Notes: generated from the sequence alone by a model not told the origin. 64,000 bases of DNA from Priestia iocasae (GCF_016909075.1 NZ_JAFBFC010000004.1:477538-541537); one strand, 5' to 3'; positions 36,318 through 45,730 are shown, counted from the first letter of the stretch. Translations and numbers: made by a program.

Positions 36318-36494
36318 GTTAGTTGCTCCTTTCTGTGTCACTCATGCTTGTTCAATTATTATATCTATATCATACCACTACTTTCAAACAATCAAATCTT
36401 ACAACTTCGTTAAAAGTGTTACAGTTCTCACTTTTACATGTTTTTACATGAGTAAACAAATAATAAACGTATTAGATGCGAAAGGATGAACGCT

Positions 36495-37208
36495 TTGAAA
36501 ATCCTATTGCTTTGCTTATTGCTAGTAACCGCTTCTTCCTTTACAGAAGCTGCGGAGAAGATGAATATTTGTGAAACAGGCAAGATGCAATCACCAATAA
36601 ACATCGACACCTCTACCGTGAAACGATTGTCACACGCAGAAAAGATCATAAGTTTTTACAAACCTGTTTTCTTTAAGTTTACAATTGAAGATGGTTCGTT
36701 TAAAGCTAAGCCTCTTATCGATGGAAATGTTCTTATACGAAATGGAAAACCCTATCCATTACAAGAATTTCATTTTCATCATAAAAGTGAACATACGATT
36801 AATGGCCAGCCGTTCCCAATGGAACTACATATTGTGCACAAAAGTAAAGACGGAAAACAGATGGTTGTAGGCGTATTAATTGAAGAAGGAACAGAAAACA
36901 AAGAGTTCAAGGAACTACTTTCTAGCTTAAAGACGATTCAGAAAGGTCAGTCTAAATCACTACAAGCTCCTATCAATTTAAACGAATTGTTTTCTAGTGA
37001 AACAGACGTATATCGTTACGTCGGAAGCTTTACAACTCCACCTTGTACAGAGCCTGTTTTATGGCTTATAAAGAAAGAGCCGATTACGTTATCATGGGAA
37101 CAAATTCAAGCTTTTCAACATCTCGTAGGTACAAACAACCGTAGTATTCAACCTTTAAACGAACGTGAAATTTCACTAACAAAGATTCAGCAAAGCAGTA
37201 GCAAATAA
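36495..37208 (+). CDS. Alpha-class carbonic anhydrase, secreted
   Basis: Interconverts CO2 and bicarbonate outside the membrane. A signal peptide (about 1-20, ending EAA) is followed by the alpha-CA fold: QSPINID at 32, zinc ligands His93 and His95 in FHFHHKSEH and His112 in MELHIVH, and TTPPCTEPVLW near 176. AAAGG touches ATG 36486, so TTG 36495, nine bases downstream, is the more likely start. The alpha class is uncommon in Bacillus but known. Confidence 0.92.
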   Translation: MKILLLCLLLVTASSFTEAAEKMNICETGKMQSPINIDTSTVKRLSHAEKIISFYKPVFFKFTIEDGSFKAKPLIDGNVLIRNGKPYPLQEFHFHHKSEHTINGQPFPMELHIVHKSKDGKQMVVGVLIEEGTENKEFKELLSSLKTIQKGQSKSLQAPINLNELFSSETDVYRYVGSFTTPPCTEPVLWLIKKEPITLSWEQIQAFQHLVGTNNRSIQPLNEREISLTKIQQSSSK

Positions 37209-37277
37209 TCAATTGTAAATTTCAATGCCTTCCCCTATACTAAAATGGATAACTTATCCAATAAGGGGCGATATCGA

Positions 37278-37379
37278 TTGTTTTCACTTGAACATGTTTC
37301 TATAACAAAACATTTTATGATTCCATTCGGATGGGGATATTGCGTGAAGAATGGGAACAAACGAGTCATGTCATGTTAA
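37278..37379 (+). CDS. Possible 33-aa small protein
   Basis: AAGGGG at 37263-37268, nine bases before TTG 37278, then 33 codons to TAA 37377-37379, with a perfect terminator starting at the stop codon. The peptide has a KHFMIPFGWGYCVKNG core, two cysteines and no membrane segment. It could also be only a small RNA transcript. Confidence 0.4.
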   Translation: MFSLEHVSITKHFMIPFGWGYCVKNGNKRVMSC

Positions 37380-37411
37380 AACACCAATCTTTATAAAGAT
37401 TGGTGTTTTGT
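37378..37411. terminator. Bidirectional terminator
   Basis: AAAACACCAATCTT pairs with AAGATTGGTGTTTT; it serves the small ORF and the convergent membrane protein gene. Confidence 0.88.
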
Positions 37412-37414
37412 TTA

Positions 37415-37855
37415 CTACACGCCCGCTGTTAGCGTGCCCACAATTGCGATAATTGGAAAAGCTGACATGAGTGCCATTTCAATTAGCATAAATTTTGTAA
37501 GAAAGCTGTTGAATCGGTTATCTGTTTGACGACTTAACACTGCTTGATTGGTCTGAAACACCATAAATACGGTTCCAATCCATACAATAACGGCTACCGC
37601 TAATGGAGCTGGGCTGACATTTTCAGACGTTTCTAGCGTCATAAATCCAAGTACAACGAGAATAAGTGGAACAATTTCTAATACAGCATGCTTAATAAAG
37701 AAAGGGGTTTGCTCTTTAATCAGTTTTTGATAAACCACTTCCTCTTCTCCACCTTCTGCAACTATTTCTTCGACACGTTGCATCGTACTACGGTAAATAA
37801 ACAACATGCCCACCGTTGCGATAACAGCTGCTAGGACGAAATACCATACGACCAT
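37415..37855 (-). CDS. Conserved membrane protein, 146 aa
   Basis: One N-terminal helix, a short charged region (EEIVAEGGEEEVVYQKLIKEQTPFF), then three hydrophobic segments, the last ending VGTLTAGV. No family named with confidence. GAGGTG precedes ATG 37855. Transcribed alone. Confidence 0.7.
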   Translation of the reverse strand: MVVWYFVLAAVIATVGMLFIYRSTMQRVEEIVAEGGEEEVVYQKLIKEQTPFFIKHAVLEIVPLILVVLGFMTLETSENVSPAPLAVAVIVWIGTVFMVFQTNQAVLSRQTDNRFNSFLTKFMLIEMALMSAFPIIAIVGTLTAGV

Positions 37856-38047
37856 GTTGACACCTCTTTTTCTACTATTTTGCTAAGTTAGCATCCTGTA
37901 CCATCTTACATGATACGAAAAAGAACCTCAACTATCGTACAGGCAGTCCTTACTGCTTTTATGCTAGTTTAGAGTTGCATTGCTTTTAGATCAGTATGTA
38001 CCCTTACCTAAAAACAATGCACATTCTCCTTTAACCTTCTTTTCCTT

Positions 38048-38929
38048 CTAGTGCTCCGTTGGTAATTCTGCTTCATATTGCAACATCGTACTCACATGCT
38101 CTTTTTCTTTTGAATCAATCAAATAATACCATGTCCCATCCATCATTTGCGTCTCTCCCTTTACGACGATTGGCTCAATGGATGGTACACCTTTTTTGAA
38201 TGCTTGATACATTGTAAGCATATCGGTTAACCCAATATTTGTATCCACTTTCTCTTTTGCCACATTCATTAGCTGTGGAAGGTGCGTCACTAAGTCTGCG
38301 CTCCAAGCTTTTTCCATCATCGCTTTGATCACTTTTCGCTGACGCTTATTTCGCCCTAAGTCTCCTTCAGGATCTTCCTTTCTCATCCGAACATATGACA
38401 AAGCTTGCTCGCCATTTAGCGTCATTTTCCCTTCTTTAAATTCGTGATGATTAAAAGTAAAGGCAAACTCATTGTCTACTTCAATTCCCCCTAGTACATC
38501 AATCACTTGTTGAAAACCATTCATATCTACTTTCATGTAGTAGTGAATTGGTATGTTTAAAAACTTTTCAACGGTTTGAATCGTCATGTCAATACCACCA
38601 TATGCATATGCATGATTAATTTTTTCATATGTTCCTTTGCCTATCATTTCAACGCGTGTATCGCGAGGAATCTGTAGTAGTCGTGCTTCATTGGTTGCTG
38701 AATTTACACTCGCTACCATGAGAACATCCGACCGCCCTGTATCACGTGCACGCTCATCAACGCCCATGACTAACATGGTAAAAGGAGACGGTGTTTCTGT
38801 GTATGGTTTCTTTTTTTCGACTTTTGGATGAATTTCTGTTGACGCTTCCTTTTCATTTACTAAAAATAAGACGGTTAGAGCAGTGAATACGAGCACGCAG
38901 ATTGATAGCCATGAATGATAACGTTTCAT
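38048..38929 (-). CDS. LytR-CpsA-Psr (LCP) family cell-wall ligase
   Basis: Membrane-anchored phosphotransferase of the family that attaches teichoic acids or polysaccharides to peptidoglycan. AGGAG before ATG 38929 trims 17 codons. One N-terminal helix (about 5-24), then the LCP core: TMLVMGVDERARDTGRSDVLMVA, QIPRDTRVEM, KINHAYAYGG and the RNKRQRKVI arginine motif. 293 residues; similar to TagU/TagV-type proteins, exact polymer unknown. Single gene. Confidence 0.9.
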   Translation of the reverse strand: MKRYHSWLSICVLVFTALTVLFLVNEKEASTEIHPKVEKKKPYTETPSPFTMLVMGVDERARDTGRSDVLMVASVNSATNEARLLQIPRDTRVEMIGKGTYEKINHAYAYGGIDMTIQTVEKFLNIPIHYYMKVDMNGFQQVIDVLGGIEVDNEFAFTFNHHEFKEGKMTLNGEQALSYVRMRKEDPEGDLGRNKRQRKVIKAMMEKAWSADLVTHLPQLMNVAKEKVDTNIGLTDMLTMYQAFKKGVPSIEPIVVKGETQMMDGTWYYLIDSKEKEHVSTMLQYEAELPTEH

Positions 38930-39026
38930 GAGCTCACTCCTTTTTCTATCGTAACGTTCATTGTCATTGCTTACTCTCATCTATTGGTTTAAAATGCTCT
39001 TTTCATACATGGGACTTCAACAATAA

Positions 39027-39062
39027 AAACAGGAGCACAACGTAACGTTGCGCTCCTGTTTC
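39027..39062 (-). terminator. Terminator downstream of the two GNAT genes
   Basis: AAACAGGAGCACAACG pairs with CGTTGCGCTCCTGTTT, with a T run on the minus strand; about 160 bases beyond the last stop. The rest of 38981-39224 shows nothing. Confidence 0.8.
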
Positions 39063-39224
39063 AAGTAATAGTGATTCAGTATAGTGGTTTCCTTCACACG
39101 ATTTTCAGTAAATTAGGATGCTTTCGATGAGTTAGTAACAAATAATCACTCGATTTTTGTCTCTATTTGTGCTAAAAAATCATGGAGTGAAGAGACAAGT
39201 GCGGCGTTTTTATTAAGAAAGAAA

Positions 39225-39665
39225 TTAGTTTATTTTCTTCAAAAAAACATAACTAGGACGTGTGTAATTCATTTTTTCTTCGTAAAAGCGATGTGCATCT
39301 GTACGGTAATTAGCAGAGGATAAGGCAACATGCTCACACTCGTTTTTCTGGCCCCATTCTTCTATATATGAAAGCAGCTGCTCTCCGTAACCTTTTGAAC
39401 GATGCTCATTAGATGTGACAAGATCATAGACATATACATGACGACCATAGTATAAGTTTGTAATGATAATCACACCTGCTAAAGCAACCATTTCATCTTC
39501 TTCACAAAGAGCAAATAGTTGATATCCTCCTTCCTTCATCTCTTTAACCGTTTTCAAAAATGACTCCTCTGTTAAATGAGGACGAAGTTGATGCATCAGT
39601 GGGAAAGCTTCACTCAATTCACTTATAGACAATAATTGTTTTATGTTAACTAATTCTCGGTTCAC
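39225..39665 (-). CDS. GNAT family N-acetyltransferase
   Basis: GTG 39665 start behind AAAGGGG. Motif [27 protein letters not shown]; motif [20 protein letters not shown]. 146 residues, typical of small GNATs acting on amines or amino acids; no substrate assigned. It overlaps the end of the upstream GNAT gene by 20 bases, so the two are co-transcribed. Confidence 0.85.
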   Translation of the reverse strand: MNRELVNIKQLLSISELSEAFPLMHQLRPHLTEESFLKTVKEMKEGGYQLFALCEEDEMVALAGVIIITNLYYGRHVYVYDLVTSNEHRSKGYGEQLLSYIEEWGQKNECEHVALSSANYRTDAHRFYEEKMNYTRPSYVFLKKIN

Positions 39666-40206
39666 TTTTTGTTTCCCCTTTCAATTTATACCATTCATCT
39701 TCTAATATACTCATTTCGATTAAGCTCCAATACGTTTCGTCCATCTTGCGAACGTCACGAAATAGCCCTTCTCGCACAAACCCTACTTTTTCATAAGCAC
39801 GAACAGCTTGTTCATTAAAATCAAATACACCTAATGAAATGCGATGTAATCCTAGTTCTTCGAATCCAAATTTCACAATTTCTTTCATCATTGCCTGGCC
39901 ATATCCTTGTCCTCTTGCATGCTTATCTCCTACTAATACACGCCCAACCCGACCAGAGCCATTATCGTATTGTATTTGCATGATCGAAATGTGTCCAACG
40001 GTTTGACCGGTTTGTTGATCAATCACTGCAAAAATAAATCGATCAGAGCCTGTTTCATTTGCTCCCTTTATATACTCTTTTAGCTGCTTTTTTGTTAGCG
40101 GATATGTAAAGCTCGTTCCTCCCCATTGCATGGCAAATTCTTTTGAAGGAATCCAGTCGATTAGTTGCTGAAAATCTTTCTTTGTAAAGTCACGCAAAAT
40201 AACCAT
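39646..40206 (-). CDS. GNAT family acetyltransferase, RimJ/RimL type
   Basis: The frame opens at 40311, but GGGGGAG just before ATG 40206 gives 186 residues. Motifs: [50 protein letters not shown] (CoA loop), [29 protein letters not shown]. RimL-like enzymes acetylate N-termini of ribosomal proteins or antibiotics. Operon with the following GNAT. Confidence 0.86.
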   Translation of the reverse strand: MVILRDFTKKDFQQLIDWIPSKEFAMQWGGTSFTYPLTKKQLKEYIKGANETGSDRFIFAVIDQQTGQTVGHISIMQIQYDNGSGRVGRVLVGDKHARGQGYGQAMMKEIVKFGFEELGLHRISLGVFDFNEQAVRAYEKVGFVREGLFRDVRKMDETYWSLIEMSILEDEWYKLKGETKSEPRIS

Positions 40207-40313
40207 CGTAACTCCCCCTCTTCCTACAATCGTTATTACCATTATAAGTATCAAAATTTTTAGAATATATGCTATTTTATCAAATTTTTCATTTGTTTGG
40301 CAATATGACACAA

Positions 40314-40354
40314 GAAAAGCCCACTCGCATATTACGATGCAAGTGGGCTTTGTT
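40314..40354 (-). terminator. Terminator of the secreted 135-aa protein gene
   Basis: AAAGCCCACT...AGTGGGCTTT imperfect inverted repeat with TTTCTTG on the minus strand. Confidence 0.75.
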
Positions 40355-40761
40355 TACAAGTTTAATTCTTTCTTCAATTTGGTTATATCATGGGAAAACT
40401 CGAAGAAAAAAGCACGGTTTTCATTATCAAAAATCATTAAAATAGGCTTTTGTTCTTCGCTAATTACGATAATAACCTCACTGGTTAGCACATCAATACC
40501 TGTTGCTTTAACAGGAACGGCTGGATCAAGCGGAACTTTTACAAGGTAGCCCGTTTTAGGAATTGGACTCACTTTTTTAAAGATACCCGTCATTGATTTT
40601 ACACTTTTTTGTGCTTCATCTTGAAGAACGGGTGTCATCGTGACCGATTTTTCAACTTTCCCCTTATCAATGTTAAACACTTCTACTTTTGGTGTTTGCG
40701 CCTCTGCAGCAGAGCTTATGAATAACATCAATAGAAGTGCGATACTTATTTTTTTTATCAT
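40354..40761 (-). CDS. Secreted hypothetical protein, 135 aa
   Basis: GAGGTG before ATG 40761 trims 13 codons. A clear signal peptide (MIKKISIALLLMLFISSAAEA, cleavage after AEA) is followed by a beta-rich domain containing SVKSMTGIFKKVSPIPKTGYLVKVPLDP. No family recognised. Single gene, between two unrelated genes. Confidence 0.72.
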   Translation of the reverse strand: MIKKISIALLLMLFISSAAEAQTPKVEVFNIDKGKVEKSVTMTPVLQDEAQKSVKSMTGIFKKVSPIPKTGYLVKVPLDPAVPVKATGIDVLTSEVIIVISEEQKPILMIFDNENRAFFFEFSHDITKLKKELNL

Positions 40762-40961
40762 ATACAACACCTCATTTCTCAGTATAAACGAGTGTTGCAA
40801 GCTTTATCCTTTTTTCACATTAACACATTCTGCTAATGTTATGTCAATACGGCCAATTTATTGTTAAGACATGCTTTTTTGTACCTGTGTTGTACACTTG
40901 ACTTTTCAACCCATCTAAAAAGCAAGGTACTAAACCTAAACCATCAACGTTGGTTTCCTTT

Positions 40962-41216
40962 CTAATATAAAAATGTAGTTGCTAACATCATAAGAAGCCC
41001 AAATATGGCAGCAACTCGTTTAACATTTTGATTAGTGGAAGACCTCAGAAATAAACTAATAATAAAACCTATCGGTAAAATGAAACTGTTAAAGCTGAAT
41101 GTAAAGCTGCCCAATAAATAATATACAATTAGCTTCGGTACTAAATATAATTCTTCTTCCTCTCGATTGTTATAAAGCAATAGAAAGCCAATAATCACGA
41201 CTAAGAAGACAATCAT
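40962..41216 (-). CDS. Small membrane protein, 84 aa
   Basis: Three hydrophobic segments (1-14, 26-55, 66-84) with a short charged loop NNREEEELYLVPK. GAGGTG precedes ATG 41216. No family recognised. Divergent from uppP. Confidence 0.6.
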   Translation of the reverse strand: MIVFLVVIIGFLLLYNNREEEELYLVPKLIVYYLLGSFTFSFNSFILPIGFIISLFLRSSTNQNVKRVAAIFGLLMMLATTFLY

Positions 41217-41373
41217 AGTTGCACCTCTCTTTGACCTTTGATTTTGTTCCTTCTTTTTTCATTTCTATTCAATAACTTGCAAAAAACACCCTTTTATCAC
41301 TCAATTTGTGTCATGTTTTTGCGCTTGTCTCGATAAGATAGTGTAAAAGGACATGTACAATGGAGGTGAGAGG

Positions 41374-42153
41374 ATGTCATGGTTTGAGGCCTTTATTTTA
41401 GGAATTATTCAAGGATTAACGGAATTTTTACCGATTAGTAGTACGGGGCATTTATATTTAGGAAGACATTTATTTGGACTTGATGAAGCAGGTTTATATT
41501 TAGACACTATGCTTCATATCGGAACGTTGATTGCCGTATTTGTTTTTTACAAGCATGAATTTCTTCACATTCTTCGTAAGCCTTTTAGTAAATTAACGTT
41601 TCTCTTAATTGTTGGAACATTACCTGCCGTTGTCATTGGGTTAGCCTTTAAAGATTACTTTGAAGGAATTTCGAAAACGGGCGTAACGATTGGATGGGAA
41701 TTTTTAGCGACTGGATTGTTTTTATGGTTCGCTGATTCCATTAAGAACGGATATAAAAAGATGGATCAAATTTCATACAGCGATGCGCTTTTTATCGGTA
41801 CCTTTCAAGCAGCAGCGATTTTCCCTGCCGTTTCTCGTTCGGGATTAACAATGGCTGCTGCATTAATGCGAAAGTTAGACCGTGAAACTGCTGCTTATTT
41901 TTCGTTTTTGCTTTCTACACCTGCGATATGTGGAGCAGTCGTGTTACAGCTTGGTGATGTTGTGACGGGTAAAGCTGAACAAATTTCCTTCATCTCTCTT
42001 TTCATTGCAACATTATCAGCCGCTATTTTCGGCTACTTGGCGGTAAAATGGATGATTAATTATTTAAAGAAACGCTCATTAAAAGTATTTGCCGTGTACG
42101 TATGGATTCTAGGCATCATCGTACTCGCTTGTCAATATACGGGGGTGTTTTAA
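41374..42153 (+). CDS. uppP: Undecaprenyl-diphosphatase
   Basis: Recycles undecaprenyl pyrophosphate to the monophosphate carrier for cell-wall synthesis; family members confer bacitracin resistance. GGAGGTG selects ATG 41374 over 41353. Motif 1: LTEFLPISSTGHL (Glu17, Ser/His region) and motif 2: FPAVSRSGLTMA (Arg155). About eight membrane helices, 259 residues. The next gene starts directly at the stop codon. Confidence 0.94.
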   Translation: MSWFEAFILGIIQGLTEFLPISSTGHLYLGRHLFGLDEAGLYLDTMLHIGTLIAVFVFYKHEFLHILRKPFSKLTFLLIVGTLPAVVIGLAFKDYFEGISKTGVTIGWEFLATGLFLWFADSIKNGYKKMDQISYSDALFIGTFQAAAIFPAVSRSGLTMAAALMRKLDRETAAYFSFLLSTPAICGAVVLQLGDVVTGKAEQISFISLFIATLSAAIFGYLAVKWMINYLKKRSLKVFAVYVWILGIIVLACQYTGVF

Positions 42154-42480
42154 ATGGATAGAAAAAAAGCAATGTTTTTAGGTATGTTGCTTTGTGTAGT
42201 CATAGTGGCTGTTGGCTTTCTTGAAACCTCTTCTTGGAAGGCGTTAGATCAACCAAAACCGTTAATGGCAGAGGAAGCAACGATTCCTGTCTCAAGCGAA
42301 CAGGAGACCGAGGACGAGACAGTTGAACTTGAACAAGTTCTCGTTAATAAAGAAGAGGTAGACGGCTATATCGTTGAAACGTACCAAGAGCATGAAGTCG
42401 TGCGAAATAAAGCTGGCGAAATGATTGATTTAATTCCAACGGAGCATTACGATTATATACGATATAAAATCGATGAGTAA
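42154..42480 (+). CDS. Hypothetical membrane-anchored protein, 108 aa, in operon with uppP
   Basis: ATG follows the uppP stop without a gap; GGGGGTG at the uppP end is the ribosome site. One N-terminal helix or signal anchor (6-25), then an acidic linker (EEATIPVSSEQETEDETVELEQ) and a short domain with VDGYIVETYQEHEVVRNKAGEMIDLIPTEHYDYIRY. Likely extracytoplasmic. Function unknown. Confidence 0.72.
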   Translation: MDRKKAMFLGMLLCVVIVAVGFLETSSWKALDQPKPLMAEEATIPVSSEQETEDETVELEQVLVNKEEVDGYIVETYQEHEVVRNKAGEMIDLIPTEHYDYIRYKIDE

Positions 42481-42517
42481 GCTACATTATGAAATGGAAG
42501 TGAAGTTCCCAAAACAG

Positions 42518-42565
42518 AAAAACCAAGCAACCTTCGTACACTACAACGAAGATGTTTGGTTTTTG
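42518..42565. terminator. Bidirectional terminator
   Basis: AAAAACCAA...CTTCGT pairs with ACGAAG...TTTGGTTTTT, overlapping the end of the convergent gene. Confidence 0.85.
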
Positions 42566-43083
42566 TGCTTTCGTACCGTTTGAAAGATGTCTTTATACAT
42601 TTGAAGCATTTCGTTTTCATTTTCTGCTTTAAAGCCCCACGTCTTAAACTTTGATGCAGATTGTTTCACACGTCCATATGCATATGTTACGTCACTTTTG
42701 TATGGTTGATTGCTGTAGACAAGTGATTGATCAGAGTTTGTGTAATAAGGTTGATTCACCCCTATGAAAAAGACAGGTATTTCAACTTTGGCAAAGAATT
42801 GAGCATACTTTGGCTTCGCAGCTTCATTTATCTGCTCAGGTGTAATTAAAATGGCATCCATTGACAAGTGATTCAACTGTATTAATTCATCTAATGATAG
42901 GTGCTTTATTGTGACTTCGTCTACTGCTACATGAGAATCTGATCCTACCATTCCAATGGTAATGGGAATGGAAACAGCACTTGCTTGAAGAGCAGGCGAA
43001 CGATCATTCATAAGAGTTAGATACCCTGAACTAGCGATAAAAACAAACACAATTATAAGCGCAACAACAAGTTTTCGATACAT
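42541..43083 (-). CDS. Hypothetical membrane-anchored protein, 180 aa
   Basis: One N-terminal helix (6-24), then a soluble domain with alternating strands and helices (IPITIGMVGSDSHVAVDEVTIKHLSLDELIQLNHLSMDAILITPEQINEAAK), suggesting a Rossmann-like exported domain. No family recognised. It follows two same-strand genes, the last of an XRE-regulator cluster. Confidence 0.62.
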   Translation of the reverse strand: MYRKLVVALIIVFVFIASSGYLTLMNDRSPALQASAVSIPITIGMVGSDSHVAVDEVTIKHLSLDELIQLNHLSMDAILITPEQINEAAKPKYAQFFAKVEIPVFFIGVNQPYYTNSDQSLVYSNQPYKSDVTYAYGRVKQSASKFKTWGFKAENENEMLQMYKDIFQTVRKHKNQTSSL

Positions 43084-43148
43084 ACAATTCTTCCTTTATC
43101 TACATAATATTGGATATAGTATACCTCCAATATTGAAAAAAATAAACG

Positions 43149-43898
43149 TTAAAAATTTCCTTTTCCCTCCTTCTCTTCGTTTACAAGTGTTCCATCAATG
43201 TTGGCTTCACTAAGGAAACCTTGTGCATCAACATAATAAATCTCTGCTTGCTTATCAAACTGCTCTATTGTCTTAATAGATTTAGCTCCATAAAAACTAA
43301 TCGTATACTGCGTTTTATCATCATCCTCAAAAACAAACGTCGTGTCTTCTATGTTGCGAGCTTGATTCAACTTCACAATCTTCATCATTTGTTGTTTACG
43401 CTCTTTGTCGTTTTTCCACTTTTCATTTAAGGTAATGACAACACTTAAAGAAGATTTTACTTCCTTATAGGAAGGAATAGGGTAAGAAATGTTCAAATCC
43501 TCGTCAATTCCATGTACAGGTAACACAGAGATCGTTGCTCCTTTCCCTAACTTCTCTTTCATAAGCGGTGTCAGTTCTTTTTCCGCTTCCTTCATCCACC
43601 ATTCTTCAACAAAGCTACTCGCTACATATCCGTTCTGCATTTTTTCTGCGTAAAACACGATGCTTGGATGTTTCTTTGGATAAAATTGACCACCATATGA
43701 TCCAAATTTCCAATTATAGAGTGGTTCAACTAAAACAAAATCCATGTGATGGCGAGCTTCTAAATACGCTTTTACCTCTGCTGCTTCTTCTTTTAATTTC
43801 CATTGATGGCGAAACCCTAACACACTTGCTGACGCTACTAAAATTAGCAGCACGAACATGATGACGTGCTGCTTTTTTACCGTTCTAACTCCCCTCAT
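43149..43898 (-). CDS. Hypothetical membrane-anchored protein, 249 aa
   Basis: N-terminal anchor (about 10-28) and a long extracytoplasmic domain rich in Lys/Glu and aromatics (YNWKFGSYGGQFYPKKHPSIVFYAEKM). GGGGGAG before ATG 43898. It begins four bases after the stop of the XRE gene, so the two are one operon. Not assigned to a family. Confidence 0.65.
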   Translation of the reverse strand: MRGVRTVKKQHVIMFVLLILVASASVLGFRHQWKLKEEAAEVKAYLEARHHMDFVLVEPLYNWKFGSYGGQFYPKKHPSIVFYAEKMQNGYVASSFVEEWWMKEAEKELTPLMKEKLGKGATISVLPVHGIDEDLNISYPIPSYKEVKSSLSVVITLNEKWKNDKERKQQMMKIVKLNQARNIEDTTFVFEDDDKTQYTISFYGAKSIKTIEQFDKQAEIYYVDAQGFLSEANIDGTLVNEEKEGKGNF

Positions 43899-43902
43899 GC
43901 AA

Positions 43903-44358
43903 CTACTCCCCCTTTGTTAATTCCCGAAAGCGCTCTGTGGTATCACCTTTATAAAATGAGCTAAACCAGCGGTAATCCTCCTCATCTACTATGCGATAAT
44001 GCTGACTGATGTAATTTTGCTGCAAACGAAATCGACCTGATTTCTCAACTTCACGCCACCATACATGTCCTCCCATTGTTTTGGCTTTACGGCGATCTAG
44101 ACCATCGTGAGCAATCGTTTCAATAATTTCAAGCGGATCACTCCCTAGTACAGAGTGAAGCACTTCGCTGTCACGAAATAATGCACATACAGCGACGGCA
44201 CTAGTCCAACTAGCTTGCGTTCGCCCCTTTTCAATCTGAACGAGCGTTTTCTTTGAAAGACCAATTACTTCTGCCATTTTATCTTGTGAGTACCCTTTTT
44301 CTGTTCGAACGAGCTTCATTTTTTCAGAAACAATTTCAATTACTCTTTCTTTTTTCAT
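43903..44358 (-). CDS. XRE family regulator with C-terminal extension
   Basis: HTH in residues 8-60 (KMKLVRTEKGYSQDKMAEVIGLSKKTLVQIEKGRTQASW), then about 90 residues that are not a known ligand domain (GGHVWWREVEKSGRFRLQQNYISQHYRIVDEEDYRWFSSFYKGD), aromatic-rich. AAAGGAG precedes ATG 44358. First gene of a cluster with two membrane-anchored proteins of unknown function. Confidence 0.82.
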   Translation of the reverse strand: MKKERVIEIVSEKMKLVRTEKGYSQDKMAEVIGLSKKTLVQIEKGRTQASWTSAVAVCALFRDSEVLHSVLGSDPLEIIETIAHDGLDRRKAKTMGGHVWWREVEKSGRFRLQQNYISQHYRIVDEEDYRWFSSFYKGDTTERFRELTKGE

Positions 44359-44534
44359 AAAATGCTCCTTTTGTAACTTTTTATATTATTGGTGTAATTT
44401 TACACTTTTTTATCAATTTTCTCACTATGATTTTTTACATTTTTAACGTGTCAGACGAAATTTTTATTTTCCACCTTCACAAAAATAGAAAATGGTGGTA
44501 AATTGAGGGGAATTTAATAAAGGAGTTGACGAAG

Positions 44535-45167
44535 ATGGAGCAGTTTTGGCTATTTGTTACCATGGCTATTTTACTGATTTTACTTCCCGGCCCTGATACA
44601 GCCATTGCCACCAAAAATACACTTCATGTCGGAAAAAAAGGCGGAATGCAGACAGTGCTTGGAACTTGTTGTGCACTGTGCATTCATACGTTAGCAGCCA
44701 TTATTGGATTATCCGCTCTTCTTGTGCAATCCGCTTTCTTCTTTTCTCTTTTTAAATATGTTGGGGCTCTTTATTTGATTTATTTAGGTATAAAAGCATT
44801 CATATCGCTTCGGAATAACGCAATCATTGAAGTGGATAAAACCGATAAGGCAAAGGCATCTAAACAAACATCATTCTTTCAACAAGGATTTTTAACCAAC
44901 TTATTAAATCCAAAAGTAGCGGTGTTCTTTTTGACGTTTTTACCGCAATTTATTCAAAAAGGAACCGATCCGTTTCTTCCCTTTTTAATAATGGGAATGA
45001 CTTATGTACTGTTAACAGCTCTTTGGTTCGTTCTTTACGTCTCCTTTATTCATTACTTACGCCATTTTATGACGAAGCCTTCTACACAAACAGTTATGCA
45101 AAGTATAACAGGAGTTGTCTTGATTGGATTTGGGATTAAGCTTGCTTTTGAAAAAGGACAGAACTAA
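44535..45167 (+). CDS. LysE/RhtB family amino-acid exporter
   Basis: About six membrane segments. LLPGPDTAIATKNTLHVGKKGGMQTVLGTCCALCIHTLAA at the N-terminus and GFLTNLLNPKVAVFFLTFLPQF in the middle are the family signature. AGGAG at 44521-44525 picks ATG 44535; TTG 44526 lies too close. Substrate (homoserine, threonine, lysine or others) unknown. Single gene. Confidence 0.92.
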   Translation: MEQFWLFVTMAILLILLPGPDTAIATKNTLHVGKKGGMQTVLGTCCALCIHTLAAIIGLSALLVQSAFFFSLFKYVGALYLIYLGIKAFISLRNNAIIEVDKTDKAKASKQTSFFQQGFLTNLLNPKVAVFFLTFLPQFIQKGTDPFLPFLIMGMTYVLLTALWFVLYVSFIHYLRHFMTKPSTQTVMQSITGVVLIGFGIKLAFEKGQN

Positions 45168-45187
45168 CTATCAATTTCCAAAAAAAC

Positions 45188-45238
45188 AAAGAGCTTTGTC
45201 AACTAAGGTAGAATGACTACTGTTGACAAAGCTCTTTT
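45188..45238 (+). terminator. Terminator of the LysE-family gene
   Basis: AAAGAGCTTTGTCAAC pairs with GTTGACAAAGCTCTTTT. Confidence 0.88.
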
Positions 45239-45459
45239 CTTATCGTACAGCTTTTGAAATCGATAAAAATTCACCTGTAAGAAGAAAGAAGCAAAGAATA
45301 AGATCTAATTACACTAAGTGTTGACACATGTTGTTCCTTATCTTGTATTAATCATCGGTAACTCTGTATGAGTGATACTAATAATCAAGCTAAAAAGGTG
45401 ATTGATGATGAACTAAATGACAGGCATTTAGGTTGTATAAATACACTGATGGCTTAGAA

Positions 45460-45485
45460 ACATTTTAAAGCCTGTACATATAATA
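45460..45485 (+). promoter_or_regulatory. Candidate mother-cell sporulation promoter (SigE/SigK type)
   Basis: CATATAATA at 45477-45485 fits the -10 CATAnnnTA, with an AC at 45460-45461 as -35, 15 bases upstream. It lies 34 bases before the Cys-rich small gene. The remaining gap from 45239 shows nothing else. Confidence 0.45.
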
Positions 45486-45518
45486 AATTATCCACATATG
45501 AAAAGGAGAGTTGATTTA

Positions 45519-45692
45519 ATGTTAGTTCCTTGCTCATTTTATGATGATTCCTTCGTTGGTGGAAGCTACTGTAGGCTTGTTACTTTCTTACCAACACAAC
45601 CTGAAACGTTAACACCTCAGCCTGTATACTATGTAAGGCCAGCAACCCCATGTCACTGTTGCTGTAATCAGCAAACGAATACTAGAAGGTAA
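45519..45692 (+). CDS. Cys/Pro-rich small protein, 57 aa (possible spore surface protein)
   Basis: AAGGAG at 45503-45508 selects ATG 45519, not 45498. The peptide is rich in Pro, Thr, Tyr and Cys and ends in PCHCCCNQQTNTRR. Together with the CATAnnnTA promoter this suggests a spore coat or crust component; no homologue is known to me, so the role is inferred. Confidence 0.6.
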   Translation: MLVPCSFYDDSFVGGSYCRLVTFLPTQPETLTPQPVYYVRPATPCHCCCNQQTNTRR

Positions 45693-45730
45693 CTTACTCA
45701 TTCCCTTCATACTTCCCATTTTTCACAGAA

